A DNA stretch of 64,000 nucleotides, from positions 24,694,356 to 24,758,355 of the forward strand of contig NC_089273.1 of the NCBI RefSeq assembly GCF_963678975.1, in the 5' to 3' direction. The notes beneath the pieces were generated by a model. It searched no databases and was not told the DNA's origin. It saw only the letters and a list, made by a program, of their open reading frames with translations. Source of the DNA: Dysidea avara (taxonomy: Eukaryota; Porifera; Demospongiae; Dictyoceratida; Dysideidae). A program made the position numbers and the translations under genes. Positions 1 to 12,911 of this stretch are shown in pieces; position 1 is the first letter of the stretch; each line of letters begins with the position of its first letter.

Positions 1-1125
1 CCACAGCCATCCGTCCTATTACATATACAAATACGTAGTTATACATATTCAAATTGTGACAGAATTTTACAGCAAGTGTATATACATATGAAAACCATGG
101 AGTATTAGTGCCTGACTTGATCTTACCATATAATTCTCACTTTAAAGCTTCTTCTTTTCATCATGTCAATGATATATTGTTGAGTTACATTGTGTGTGAT
201 AAACAACAAGTGATGTCACCTTATTAGTTACATCAGTCATTACAAAATTAATATGAAGCCATCATGAGAATCCATAGTCCTTTTATAATCATCAGTGATA
301 TTACAATAATAATGTATGTACAATGAGTCATTAAATTGGTATGAATAATAATATAGTTTCTTTTGTTCAAATGACAAAATGTGAATGGGTATATGATCAA
401 TGGGTTTTGCATTTCTTTCAAGAACAAAAGGTTTATATATTCATCTCTAGATCTGTAATTTGTCACCATGCTTGCTATGCATATATGGTTAAAGTGATTG
501 GAGTAAAGATAGACATCTTTGGTGTACTCATCCCTGTATGCATGTCTGTGTAACAGTCAGAATAATACCTTCTAAGAGTGCCAGAGTAATAGGGTCTTTG
601 CTTTGCATTTTATCAACTATTTTGAAGCCATGCATTTTGAGTAATGTGTCAGTCTGGGGTGATTATTCTTTCTTTAGATGCAATGCCTATGTAAAAGATT
701 GGTCATGCATTGGTCTACATAGTGTTTTTGCATTATATTAGAATATTACTGAACTATCTTTCAGTTTAATTCTAATTGTAAATTCCGATAAGAATATAGT
801 GAAGTGTTATACTACCTGACTAAACCATACATCTCCTATTGTGTCAGTCAGAGTACTACATTGTGTTGCTGTGTAAGGAATGCACTGCATCATTAATAAT
901 AAACACATCTGAAGCCTCCACATGTGTATTAGCTACATTGCACCCTTCATTTTTAAAAAGTGCTCTCATAACATCGTCATTGCTAACAAGCTGTGTAATA
1001 TAATATAGTATTGATCATGAGTGATTACTACATAATAATTATGTAATCCATAATTAATTATTAAGTAATGACTTGTTGATTATGAATGGAAGAGGCCAAC
1101 TATTTCTATTGCTACAGTTGTATAT

Positions 1126-1533
1126 TAGGGCTGAGCGATACTACCGTTTTAGCGATATATCGCGATATTTTGTTATTAACTATCGTGATACCATGCCTGT
1201 GCATTACTGTCATTAAAAATCCATTTGTTATGCTGTACTAGGCTAAGAATCCTTGTAAGTGATAAAGTCCTCCCACCTGGTTTCCCCTGCAGAGAGGTGT
1301 GAACACCACAACATAACCTCAAAGCATGTGTTACAATAATCATTATTGTAAACAAGAATGATAGTGGCTAGTTTACTATCACTTATAAGGACTTCCTGCA
1401 GGAATGCTGAGCAATACAGTATGTAGCAGCAGCTATGATTGACTTATTCACAAGTATCGTGAACTATTCAGTATCGTGAATGGTGGCTTCAGTATCGATC
1501 GTGATACTAAAATGGCAGTATCGCTCAGCCCTA
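1126..1533. mobile_element. hAT-like MITE with 8-bp target duplication
   Basis: The ends are inverted: TAGGGCTGAGCGATACTACC on the left and the reverse complement of TAGGGCTGAGCGATACTGCC on the right, with further AT-rich similarity inward. TTGTATAT occurs on both sides (1118-1125 and 1534-1541). The opposite arm of the large inverted repeat carries TTGTATAT once (7167-7174, reverse strand) with no insert, so it is the empty site. An 8-bp duplication and TAGGGCTG-type ends are characteristic of hAT elements. At 408 bp with no reading frame it is non-autonomous. The interior holds smaller inverted stretches, for example around 1330-1385. Confidence 0.85.
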
Positions 1534-2734
1534 TTGTATATGTATGTATTCCTTGGAGATAGTGTGTATAGGTGAGATTACATAGTTATAAAACTAGGTA
1601 GGGATTCTTAACAACTAATGTACACAATCATAAGATTTAGAAATGTACAATAATACACCACTCAGGGGATTCGTAGAATTGATATATGATTGAATATAGC
1701 TAAGTTGTGCATTTATGATATCACAAACTACCACTTTACTTCACACACTGATACTTGTGACATTTTTGCACATTGTCACATGTTATTCTGCATGGGTAAA
1801 ACAAATTAACTTGTTCTACGTGTGGGTACACAAACTCCATGTTGTAGCATCACCACACCATGATGCATAGCATACTACTGAGTCTACACATCACATGGTA
1901 CATAATTATATATTGCCACACAAAATTGATGGTGTGTGCATGGTTGTGTGTCGCACACGCATTGTCACACCAAAGGCTGATGTCTGTTAAAACTATGAAT
2001 ACTTGAAACAGGCATTTATTGTGGCTATGATGTTATCTACTCTGGTGACTAATACGGTGGTGATGAGATTGGCCATAATTTGAGGTAATACAGTAGCCAT
2101 AGGATGTAGCTAGCTATAATTATACTGTTGCTATGTAGTACTCTAATGTAACAATGCTATGCTGTACAATGCTACAAAATGCATAGTATTAGTGTTCTGT
2201 ACCAATATGGATTTTGATGGTGATATGGTGGTACTGATTAATTGTACTTGTAATTAAGAGGCACCATCCATTGTATTAAGACTTGCAATACAACAGTTGT
2301 GTTTGGAAAGGAAGGAAAAATGGTTCTATAGGTTCTATATTGTCTTCCTGTTTTGTTGACACTTTAGTGTACATAATGGAATGCAGCCTGTCTAATGTGT
2401 TAGGTAAGATTGTTAGACAGTTTGTCTCCTGGTTGCCATGCTACCAAGTTTAATGTTTGTGGTGTCAAATTCTAACAATGTATCGGGTGATATTCCCCAA
2501 TGAAATTTGATGAATATACATAATTATACAGCGGTGGATGATTTTGTCTTTTTATGTCTGCTGTGATGTGCTGTTTATCAATTCCATTGCAACACACTTG
2601 TATGTATTGTACACTAAGCAACCACATGTACATTATGTGAAGTACAAAATGTAGACCTAAGTATGCATGAAGTCACTATATACAGCAAAGTGGCCTTTTG
2701 CCAAAGTTTTGAGCAAACAATCTATTATTATGTA

Positions 2735-3085
2735 AAGCTAAAATGCTGTCTGTCCGACCGTCACGCTGCTTACTCACCAAACTAAGTGTAAATCAATATA
2801 ATCTGTGCTGATATTGAAGCACTCATCATCCAGCTACTCTAAGTTTGTTATCACCAGTTCACGCGTGCTTCCATTCATTCTCTACAGCGCGTAGAAGGCC
2901 AAGGTGTAAAGAAAACTTGAGCATCATTCCTTTGAAAACCACAGTACATACTGTTCAAGTGGTAGAAGCCCTGACTAGCGTGTAAGAGGTCGTGGGTTCG
3001 AATCCACAACCTCTTACACGACCTGTTGGCGTTTTTTCCTTTCTACTCAGTACCTTTTCGTGCACACCTTTTTAAAACATGACTT
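2735..3085 (+). repeat. SINE-like unit with tRNA-like segment
   Basis: A Pol III B-box match (GGTTCGAATCC, 2995-3005) follows an A-box-like stretch near 2953-2970 (TTCAAGTGGTAGAAGC). Runs of T follow downstream. About 220 bp before the tRNA-like part are also shared with copies at 5650-5960 and 61240-61600, including a CTGTCTGTCC-type segment. The repeated association suggests a tRNA-derived SINE-like family. I do not see a full tRNA cloverleaf, so this is not a functional tRNA gene. Confidence 0.5.
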
Positions 3086-3538
3086 TTAGCTCATATTATC
3101 TTGACATGCAAATAGTCAGGGTGTAAGCCTTTAAAAAAGGTCTTTTTGTGCACTTTTGGATAAAAGCATGAAACTTGGCAAAAAGTTTGTGTGTAAGATA
3201 AAGATTATTTTTTGATAGGGAGCCACCTCAGATTTGACCTTTGGTGACCTTTACAGGTAATTTAATGTTCAAAAACTGTCAGTTTTTTTCTCTATTTCAT
3301 GTTTATACGATCCAAAATCCACAAACTTGGTGTCAAATTGAAGTATTTGCCCTAAAGAATAAGTTGATTTTTACAGAAAGTCTATAGTTTATTCTGTTCT
3401 AAAGTTACAAAGTTTTTGTGGTAAAATATGCCATTATTGTTTCCCACCCATGCACAATTTGAAATATGTATAGAAAGGTTTACTTTTTCAATACTTTTAA
3501 TTTTTTTATTAAGGCTCTACAGCACAAGTATGAAGGAC

Positions 3539-3843
3539 TGTAGGACACCCGGTCCTACATCCTGTTGAAATTTGTTGTGTTTGTAAAGTTGGAGACAGGA
3601 GAAAAAATCCATGACTGGAATGACCTAGGCAGCTGCAGCCTCAAACCTGCAGCCATCCGATTAATGCTCAAATTCTTACAGGAGTCTGCCAGGCAGCCAG
3701 GATGTTAAATTTCATATATATGTATCCATAGGAACTCTAGAGAGTGACTTATTATCTCAAAGTACCCCAGGTGGAACCAAATGGACATTAGTATATTTAT
3801 AACAGCACAAATGCTGAAGGTCTGTAGGACACCTGGTCCTACA
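3539..3843. repeat. Two copies of a short conserved hairpin
   Basis: TGTAGGAC-ACCCG-GTCCTACA at 3539-3559 and TGTAGGAC-ACCTG-GTCCTACA at 3823-3843 are the same 8-bp-stem hairpin. Both sit in a similar local context, following a CAGCACAA segment. Stems are identical and only the loop differs. The function is unknown. The rest of 3116-4440 is AT-rich with no gene I can support. Confidence 0.6.
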
Positions 3844-4442
3844 CCTTGTTTAATGTTGGTACATAAAGTGTACTATTCTGTACAATGATTTTACATGTTA
3901 ATAGGCATGATACTTAGGGATAGATCAATTGACTGCCATGGGTTACATGCCTATGCAGGTCATTATTCTGAATGGCGGGTTTATGTTTGAGGTACAATTT
4001 GTGTAAATTTTGCAAATTCTTGATCCACTAAATTTTAGTTACATTTGCAGAAATTTCTGTTGTAGACTATTTAGATTATATATGAACTCGCAAATATATA
4101 CTAGTATCACTAATGTTTAGTATCTATCACTGAATAATATTTGAAACCAGCCTACAGTATATAATAGCAACTCAGTATATTAGTGCATATCATACTATAT
4201 AAGCATTGTTCTTATTATATATTTTAAAGCTATTACTGTGAAACATCTCTAATTCAACACCTGTATCTAATCCAGAATATCTCTGTCATCTGACACCGTT
4301 TGAGGCACCAATGAAATATCACTTTATCTGTTTGATATTGCTTGATAATCCAACACCCTGAACCTGAAACCCCTCTGAATATTTCTAGATCCGCCACTAA
4401 CAGCTATTTTTACTTTGACCAATGCTGTAATATATATCATAT

Positions 4443-5290
4443 AAATAGCTACATATTCAAATTGTGACTGAATTTTACGGCAAGTGTGATACGTATGAAA
4501 ACCATGGAGTGTTAGTGCCTGACTTGATTTTACCATATAATTCTCACTTTAAAGCTTCTTCTTTTCATGATATAATTGTTGGGTTACATTGTGTGTAATA
4601 AACAACAATTGATGTCACTTTATCAGTTACATCATGATCAGTCATAACAAGTATGAAGCCATCATGAGAAACTATCATATGAATTTGTATAGTACTTCTA
4701 ATGTTAAACATAATCATCAGTGACAACGAGTCATTAAATTGGTATTCAATTTTTTATGCTTCTAGTGCTAATGACAAATCATGTTGTTCATGGATAGTAT
4801 ATCAATGGCTTAATTAGTGTGTTTCTATTAAGAACAAAAACATTCATTTGTAGCTGCTTGTCACCATGCTTGTTAAAAACAAAGTAAATGGACACCCTTA
4901 GTCTTCTCTGTATGCATGCATGTCTGTGTAACAGTTAGAACATATGTACCTTATATAAGACTGAGTAGTTGCATGGTTCTTTGCTTTCTGTTTCATCAAC
5001 TATTTTAAAACTTTGCATTTTATAGACTATAATGTCAGTCTTGGGTAACCGGACATTCTTTTCTTAGATGCAGTGCTACATATTTAAAAGATCGCTAATC
5101 TGGATGTCATACATTGTTCTTCATAGTATTTTCACATTGTATTGTGATTTTAAGAAGTCATTGAAATATTGTATCAGTGTAATTCTCATTGTAAGCAAGT
5201 AAAAGCAATAGAATTTTATTCTGATAAGTAGTATACTGCCTGACTTAACTACTAAATCCTTAGTGTGTCAGTCACATTTTGATAGTAGCC
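4443..5290 (+). repeat. Third, diverged copy of the outer part of the arm
   Basis: This is similar in direct orientation to about 46-870, starting with the ACATATTCAAATTGTGAC segment and continuing through CATGGAGTGTTAGTGCCTGA. It is clearly more diverged than the two arms are from each other and has many indels. It lies in the spacer between the arms, so the repeat unit existed in more than one copy before the palindrome formed. No coding potential is visible. Confidence 0.75.
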
Positions 5291-5354
5291 ACTAGCTACA
5301 TTCAGTGTAAAAATGAAGCATGCCAGATACATCAAATAGGTCCCAAAAGTGAAA

Positions 5355-5640
5355 AAAAAGTCATGACCTAGGCGGGGATTGAAACCAGGTTGGTTATGTT
5401 AAGGGAGGTTCACAAATCGCCACAGTTGTTTATTTGTGGTTTTGACAGGAATGTTACTCAACTTTTCAGTGATCCTTCCCTTCACCAGTGCCTTCATTGT
5501 CCTATAAAGAGTGAACAAAAGCATGTATTGATTTGCTACAACAACACTCGAGTTTCCAGATGATGGGCATATAATTTTGCAAAAGTCCCACGTCGATATA
5601 TGCTTTGTATGCCAAGATATGATGAGCTAAAAGTCATGTT
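5355..5640 (-). repeat. SINE-like unit, diverged copy
   Basis: On the minus strand a B-box-like GGTTTCAATCC lies at 5376-5386. Flanking sequence resembles the neighbouring unit at 5650-5960: a TTGACAGGAATGTTACTCAA block, then a CACCAGTGCCTTCA block, then a run ending in GATGAGCTAAAAGTCATG. It is a tandem neighbour of the better-preserved copy, in the same orientation. No complete tRNA fold was found. Confidence 0.4.
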
Positions 5641-8235
5641 TTAAAAAGGTGTGCACAAAAAGGTACTGAGTAGAAAGAAAAAAATATGCCAACATGTGGA
5701 TTCGAACCCACAACCTCTTACACGCTAGTCAGCGCTTCTACCACTTGAACAGTATGTGCTGTGGTTTTCAAAGGAATGTTGCTCAAGTTTTCTCTACACC
5801 TTTGCCTTCTACGCGCTGTAGAGAATGAACGGAAGCACGCGTGAACTGGTGATAACAAACTTAGAGTAGCTGGATGATGAGTGCTTCAATATCAGCACAG
5901 ATTATTTTGGTTTGCGCCTAGTTTGGTGAGTAAGCAGTGTGACGGTTGGACGGACAGCATTTTAGCTTTATATAATAATAGATTGTTTGCTCAAAACTTT
6001 GGCAAAAGGCCACCTTGCTGTATATAGTAACTTCATGCATACTTAGGTCTACATTTTGTACTTCACATAATGTACATGTGGTTGCTTAGTGTGCAATACA
6101 TACAAGTGTGTTGCAATGGAATTGATAAACAGCACATCACAGCAGACCTAAAAAAAAATGAAACCATCCACCACTGTATAATTATGTATATTCATCAAGT
6201 TTCATTGGGGAATATCACCCGATACATTGTTAGAATTTGACACCGCAAACATTAAACTTGGTAGCATGGCAACCAGGAGACAAACTGTCTAACAATCTTA
6301 CCTAACACATTAGACAGGCTGCATTCCATTATGTACACTAAAGTGTCAACAAAACAGGAAGACAATATAGAACCTATAGAACCATTTTTCCTTCCTTTCC
6401 AAACACAACTGTTGTATTGCAAGTCTTAATACAATGGATGGTGCCTCTTAATTACAAGTACAATTAATCAGTACCACCATATCACCATCAAAATCCATAT
6501 TGGTACAGAACACTAATACTATGCATTTTGTAGCATTGTACAGCTTAGCATTGTTACATTAGAGTACTACATAGCAACAGTATAATTATAGCTAGCTACA
6601 TCCTATGGCTACTGTATTACCACAAATTATGGCCAATCTCATCACCACCATATTAGTCACCAGAGTAGATAACATCATAGCCACAATAAATGCCTGTTTC
6701 AAGTATTCATAGTTTTAACAGACATCAGCCTTTGGTGTGACAATGCATGTGCGACACACAACCATGCACACACCATCAATTTTGTGTGGCAATATTTTTT
6801 TATAATTATTTATATGATGTGTAGACTCAGTAGTATGCCACGCATCATGGTGTGGTGATGCTAAAACATGAAGTTTGTGTACCCACACGTGGAACAAGTT
6901 AATTTGCTTTACCCATGCAGAATAACATGTGACAATGTGCAAAAATGTTACAAGTGTCAGTATGTGAAGTAAAGTGGTAGTTTGTGATATCATAAATGCA
7001 CAACTTAGCTATATTCAATCATATATCAATTCTACAAATCCCCTGAGTGGTGTATTATTGTACATATCTAAATCTTATGATTGTGTACATTAGTTGTTAA
7101 GAATCCCTACCTAGTTTTATAACTATGTAATCTCACCTATACACACTATCTCCAAGGAATACATACATATACAACTGTAACAATAGAAATAGTTGGCCTC
7201 TTCCATTCATAATCAACAAGTCATTACTTAACAATTAATTATGGGTTACATATGAAGTAATCACTCATGATCAATACTATATTATATTACACAGCTTGTT
7301 GGCAATGACGATGTTATGAGAGCACTTTTTAAAAATGAAGGGTGCAATGTAGCTAATACACATGTGGGGGCTTCAGATGTGTTTATTATTAATGATGCAG
7401 TGCATTCCTTACACAGCAACACAATGTAGTACTCTGTGACTGACACAATAGGAGATGTATGGTTTAGTCAGGTAGTATAACACTTCACTATATTCTTATC
7501 GGAATTTACAATTAGAATTAAACTGAAAGATAGTTCAGTAATATTCTAATATAATGCAAAAACACTATGTAGACCAATGCATGACCAATCTTTTACATAG
7601 GCATTGCATCTAAAGAAAGAATAATCACCCCAGACTGACACATTACTCAAAATGCATGGCTTCAAAATAGTTGATAAAATGCAAAGCAAAGACCCTATTA
7701 CTCCGGCACTCTTAGAAGGTATTATTCTGACTGTTACACAGACATGCATACAGGGATGAGTACACCAAGGATGTCTATCTTTACTCCAATCACTTTAACC
7801 ATATATGCATAGCAAGCATAGTGACAAATTACAGATCTAGAGATGAATAAACCTTTTGTTCTTGATAGAAACACAAAAGCCATTGATCATATACCCATTC
7901 ACATTTTGTCATTTGAACAAAAGAAACTATATTATTATTTATACCAATTTAATGTCTCATTGTACATACATTATTATTGTAATATCACTGATGATTATAA
8001 AAGGACTATGGATTCTCATGATGGCTTCATATTTGTAATGACTGATGTAACTGATAAGGTGACATCATTTGTTGTTTATCACACACAATGTAACTCAACA
8101 ATATATCATTGACATGATGAAACGAAGAAGCTTTAAAGTGAGAATTATATGGTAAGATCAAGTCAGGCACTAACACTCCATGGTTTTCATATGTATATAC
8201 ACTTGCCGTAAAATTCTGTTACAATTTGAATACGT
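5616..8235 (-). repeat. Right arm of the large inverted repeat
   Basis: This is the reverse complement of 46-3115 without the hAT-like MITE. It includes the empty MITE site at 7167-7174 and a SINE-like unit at about 5650-5960 (minus strand) with a perfect B-box GGTTCGAATCC at 5698-5708. The arm ends within a base or two of the next palindromic element at 8236. Several differences from the left arm are CG against TG or CA. Confidence 0.85.
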
Positions 8236-8480
8236 ACTAGACATATTAGAAATTTAAAATAAGAAATAGGGATCGCTGAAAAAAGCCACGAAACAAGAAG
8301 GGATCACTGGGGTGGTAATGTAAACCACAAATCCCTATTTTGACTTTTTATACTCAAATGGAGCATTTAGAGTCAAAATAGGGATTTGTGGTTTACATTA
8401 CTACCCCAGCGATCCCTTCTTGTTTCGTGGCTTTTTTCAGCGATCCCTATTTCTTATTTTAAATTTTTAATATGTCTAGT
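8236..8480. mobile_element. Palindromic MITE, 110-bp arms
   Basis: The left arm 8236-8345 and right arm 8371-8480 are inverted copies with only a few mismatches, around a 25-bp centre. The outer ends read ACTAGACATATTA. The arms carry the motif AAATAGGGATCGCTGAAAAA. No reading frame and no clear target duplication is visible. The DNA could form a long hairpin. The outer-arm motif faintly resembles that of the small inverted element near 62056-62270. Confidence 0.85.
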
Positions 8481-11240
8481 TTGTGTACTTTTTTCCAAAT
8501 CCATATATGGATTATAAGTTAATTGGCACATTAGTGTAGTAAGCTAACAAAGATTCCTTGGTTTAAAAGGCTAACTCATTAGATATGTTAATGCAATATT
8601 AATTTTGTAATCTATGATAAAGACTGTATTTTCATCCTGATTCATTTGTACACACACAAAATATAAGGCAGGATACATTAATTCCTAGTCTATACTCAGT
8701 GTTTGAGCCATCATCGTCACACTTGGTACCATTGCTGAAAACACACTGCTATATGAGCTAGCTACCTGTCAGAAGAATTACTGATTGTGCACCTATCATA
8801 CAGGAGACAGTGTTGATGACGGCACAGGAGACTTGAAGAAGAACAAGATGTCTTAGGTGTTTATTCTAACAGAAGGACAAGAATGAAACTCTATGATACA
8901 AGTTATAAGAATGGTAACTGTTAGTGTTATAATTCCTGTAGAGTCCAATTTTTTTTTCATAAATTTTCACGTGATATAACGATGCATACATCAAGCACGT
9001 ACATTATAGGTGTAGAGTTGTCTAGCAGAATAGGTAGTGAAGAGATAGCTATACATTGTAGCTGTAGTGCTATTATTGTAGCGATGACGCTTTACAACAC
9101 CTTTATATAAATGCACGTATGAACAGGGCTGAATACAGCAGCAACATTGTGAGTTGGTATTAATCAAGCTAAATAGGAGATGGCTAGGCTTGGCCAAAAA
9201 GTCTTCCTATGCCGGTGTCTGCATGTACAAATCACAATGTCACTACCAGTGGCCAGTGGCATAGCCAGTCTTACATGATTACCAGGGATTTGGCAGTCAT
9301 TACCCATACATGCAGGAGTACTTTAAACTAGCATATTGAGTTCAAATTGCCAGGACTTAGACTGGGCTCTAGCCCTGGAAAGCCTAGGTGTAGCCTGCTA
9401 GCAACAGTGTGTCACAAAGTGGAACACCATAGCAGGGCCGGAGGAGGGAAAATTGAGTTGGTCAGGCCATTGACTATAATGTTGAAATTGCTACTATATA
9501 CATGCCAATGAGAGAGGAGCTGTTGCAGTGTGTGAAGTGCGAAGCACGAGTATTCTAGGGGGGTCTGGGGGCTGCCCCCACAGGAAATTTTTGAAAATTA
9601 GACACTCAGATATGCAGTTTTAGTGATATTTCACTGCTAGCTAGCTATATAAATATGCTCAAGCCTATCTGTTGTTCTGCAGACTTTCTGTACTATCTAA
9701 AATTGTAGACCTGACATACAGGGAACACAGCATGAAACTTGCTGTATGGTTCATTTACTTATAGCTAGCTAGCAATTAGAAGTTCAAGGGGAGTCTGGGG
9801 GTGCAACCCCCAGGAGCTGCAGAATTTTTACCAATTTAAAGGCTTGAAAATGCCTTAAAATTAAAATTGATGCTAAATTTTAAAGTAAACTAGGTAGCAA
9901 CTTGCAACTTTCCCCCCAAATTTCACAGGGAACCCATGCAGCATGGCCCCCTTTAGCTAGGATACAAGTACTATACAGTGAATTCACACAGCTACAATAA
10001 AAAGCTACACAGCTACAAAAATACAGTATACTATATACTATACTGGTTTGTATGAAGTGAACGGATCATCACGTAAATATACTGGTGGACAGTCACGAGA
10101 CCAATCAGTATTCGAAAATGGCGCTATGTGGGTGAGACTGAGTTTGCTCAGTATCTCGACAGGACGAGTGGGTAGTTGAAGAGGAGTGACTTCTACTCAA
10201 CATCTCATCCAGATGGCCACCATGTAATGTATGGTACCGGTGTACAGCTTCTTGCCGCAGAATGAGTCATCTGGTCATTTCCGCGCCCAGTAAAAGAAGC
10301 CAAGAGAGACAAGCCAAGGAATGCTAATGATTATTTTATGAAGATTGAATTTGATATAAGTGTGCTGGTTTAGAATCAAAGAAGGCACCTGCCTTACACG
10401 TGATAAATGCCAACTGTCAGCACACGTGATACTGTACGTAGAACCCACAATCATTTCTGTACAAAACGATACGAATGCTATGCTGTACTGTAAGGTAATT
10501 GGAGGTACTATACGTGTAGTTCTGTGCTTTAGTTAGGCTGAGAAACTAGGTAACTACTCGTGTCATGCATTTTCAATAACATCTGTAAAATGTACGTAGC
10601 CACATGTAGATGTGATCGTCCAAAGATTGCATGAGAGTAATATAGCTCGAGCTGGTCAACTAGTTGGTTCAACTCCAGATGATTGGTCCGGCTCAGGCCT
10701 GACCAGCCGGACCGTTTTCACCGGCCTTGCATAGGTATAGTCAGCAAAGTCTGGTTAGCATGCATGTGGTCATGGCTAAATGTTTGCAACTGTCAATGTC
10801 ACTAGCTGATCGGAGAGTGTGCTAGAATATGTACACAGTAGCTAGTTACACTGACATAAGCACAGTAGCACACAATCCTCCCATATAATACTGTCAGGCT
10901 TCACACTCTGTAAGTTGTTTATGACATGGATAGTATACCATATGGGAGGGTTGTTGATGATATGTGGTTAGACCACAAAATATTTTTAAATGGTAGGGTT
11001 GCAATAAACACCCCACCCAACCTTTTTTTGCGTGTGAAAAGCAGCATGATATCAGCGCTACCATTTATCTTCCACTTATAATGGACAAACAAAGCACTCA
11101 CTGTGATGGCTAGAAAGAAGAATAAACTGGATGCGCGCTTAAACGGCTTCTCGTAGCGAAGACGGGCAGCTCACTAGAGACCCTATTATGGCGATCTTGT
11201 AACTACAGGTAAAAGAGTGCTGCACAACTTCAATCTGCCA
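8481..11240. other. No supported gene; scattered repeat-like DNA
   Basis: I see no gene here. Two G-rich stretches, 9555-9600 (GGGGGGTCTGGGGGCTGCCCC) and about 9785-9830 (GGGGAGTCTGGGGGTGCAACCCCC), are related to each other and look like a dispersed repeat. A CpG-containing stretch at 10060-10300 contains an ATG followed by GTGAG near 10119-10136, but no continuing coding signal. An imperfect palindrome of TCCGGCT and AGCCGGA lies near 10687-10712. Confidence 0.4.
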
Positions 11241-11242
11241 TC

Positions 11243-11695
11243 TATTATTATTATTATTATTATTTGGGGGGAAAAGGGCAGACAGCAAAGCTGATTAAGC
11301 CCAAACAATCACAAATTATAAGTGCTGTTCAATCAAGTTTGAAATGTAGCTAGAGTGTTCAGTTCAATTAGGTGCGGTGGCAGTGAATTCCATTCCCGGA
11401 TGGTTCTTGGAAAGTAGCTTGTCATGTAGGTGGTGGTGTTTGTTGGTGGTACAATCAAGTGAAACGGATGATGATGTCTAGTGTGTCTGGTGGTGAAATG
11501 AATGTATTCTGGTAAAGATAAGCCAATTCCTCCATGCATTATTTGATAGAACAAATTAAGCCTCTGTTGTTTCCTTCTCTTCACTAGGGGTAACCAGTTG
11601 AGCTGTTCCAGCATGGCACTAACACTACTGTGATAACTATAGTCAGATAGAACCCATCTAGCTGCACGCCTCTGAACCTTTTCTAAGATCTATTA
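11243..11695 (-). mobile_element. LINE 3' fragment (CR1/L2-like), 5' truncated
   Basis: On the minus strand an open frame begins near 11690 with the residues KVQRRAARWV and ends near 11333. This is the typical C-terminal tail of CR1/L2/Jockey-type LINE ORF2, with a YFPRTIREWNSLPPHLIE segment matching the end of the LINE at 20777-22465. A T-rich (ATT)n run at 11243-11263 is the LINE's 3' (AAT)n tail read on the other strand. Reverse transcriptase and endonuclease are absent, so this is a dead 5' truncation of about 450 bp. Confidence 0.8.
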
Positions 11696-12870
11696 ACGTT
11701 ATAAAGACTATAGTTGAACAATATGCATCCCTGAGCACACAAGATTCCGTAATTTTGTTCTTCTACAGCTTCTTCCGTATACGGAACAGCAGGCAATGGC
11801 GAAGAACTTAGAAATTTATCGAGGTGGAGGCCGGTTAGCGATCGGGTTAATTAATGGGTCATGGACATGCGGAAGGACTCAGTGAGTAAGGCTGTGTACT
11901 TTTTAGCTATCACAAAAAAATGGAAGCCTTGGGCTGTACACGAGTGAAACAAAATAATAATAATATTATGAATAATAGCTAATATGAACAATTCGCATAA
12001 AATTCGCAATTTTTGAATGTTTCTAAATTTCGTCTAGATCATTTTTACTGCTATATCACCATTTGTCTGAGTTCAGTGTTTGATAATAAGCCATCTGAGT
12101 ATTGTTTTGTGCTCGAGTCTGCTTTCTAAGGCTGGTTTTAGGTGACTGCTCTATTAGGATTTTCAAAAATTCCACTGTGATCCCTATTATGAACCCACTA
12201 TCGTGGTTCATGATAACTATGTATTTATATGATAAAATTATATTATAGCATTCTGGCATGTCATGTCAAGGTAAAATACCTGTGGCAGTAGTACTAATTG
12301 TGTATTTGTACATCCACTATAACTATCAATTACTGTGTCAAAATTTTATTCTGTTTTCAGCTGTATGTTCTACTCTTTACAAATGAAATACAGCTGAAAA
12401 GTGCCACTACAATCAATCCACTTATTCTCAAATATATGTAAGAGGTGCAATACGTCCATTATAAGTGCGATGTCTCAAATATAAATGGTGCGATACAAAA
12501 TTATGGATACTTTATCCCATTATAAGTTCTGCAGAGGTTGCTAGTTATGAAACAGCGTGCAAAGGAAAGAGGGATAATCATTTTGTTAAATCTTGACATG
12601 CATACAGTTTGTGTGATTGAAATAGAGCATAAACAAGCCATGCAGCACAAGAAGCCATTGATGTTTGAACCTCAGTAAAATTAAAAAATGAAGGAATCAA
12701 TTGCAATCCTGTAGTGTTTGGTAGAAAGATATCAGTCAGTTAGTCAGGTACACTAAACAACGATGTGCACAGTGCCCTTCCATATTAAGTTGCTTACTGT
12801 TAATATCCTTGTATATAGGTACAGTATGTATGTAAGGTGCAACAGCAGTCTGTGTTCCACTATTGGGGCG

Positions 12871-12911
12871 GAATGTGTACTGCAAACCCTAAGGTTTTGC
12901 AGTACACATTC
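12871..12911. repeat. Tight 41-bp hairpin
   Basis: GAATGTGTACTGCAAA at 12871 pairs with TTTGCAGTACACATTC ending at 12911 around a loop of only a few bases. The stem is almost perfect. Nothing nearby explains it; it may be the centre of a lost palindromic element. Confidence 0.7.

Larger units (their letters stand above)
46..3115 (+). repeat. Left arm of a large inverted repeat
   Basis: Read in reverse complement, 5616-8235 matches this stretch with scattered substitutions and small indels. Landmarks include the segment around 60-160 against 8110-8215, the stretch 540-740 against 7546-7749, and the tRNA-like block 2951-3012 against 5695-5755. The left arm is longer because it holds a 408-bp hAT-like MITE. 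No open frame in it looks like a protein; the short ATG frames appear in both arms only because the DNA is duplicated. Homology fades near 3115. It could be a very large fold-back element, a segmental inverted duplication or an assembly artefact. Confidence 0.85.

Noticed and set aside
341..741. Short open frames repeated at 7546-7749 and 7843-8112
   Set aside because: They recur only because they lie in the two arms of the inverted repeat. No domain, splice context or codon pattern supports coding.
2951..3012. Functional tRNA gene
   Set aside because: The B-box is perfect, but the acceptor and anticodon stems do not form, and the copy is embedded in a longer repeated unit.
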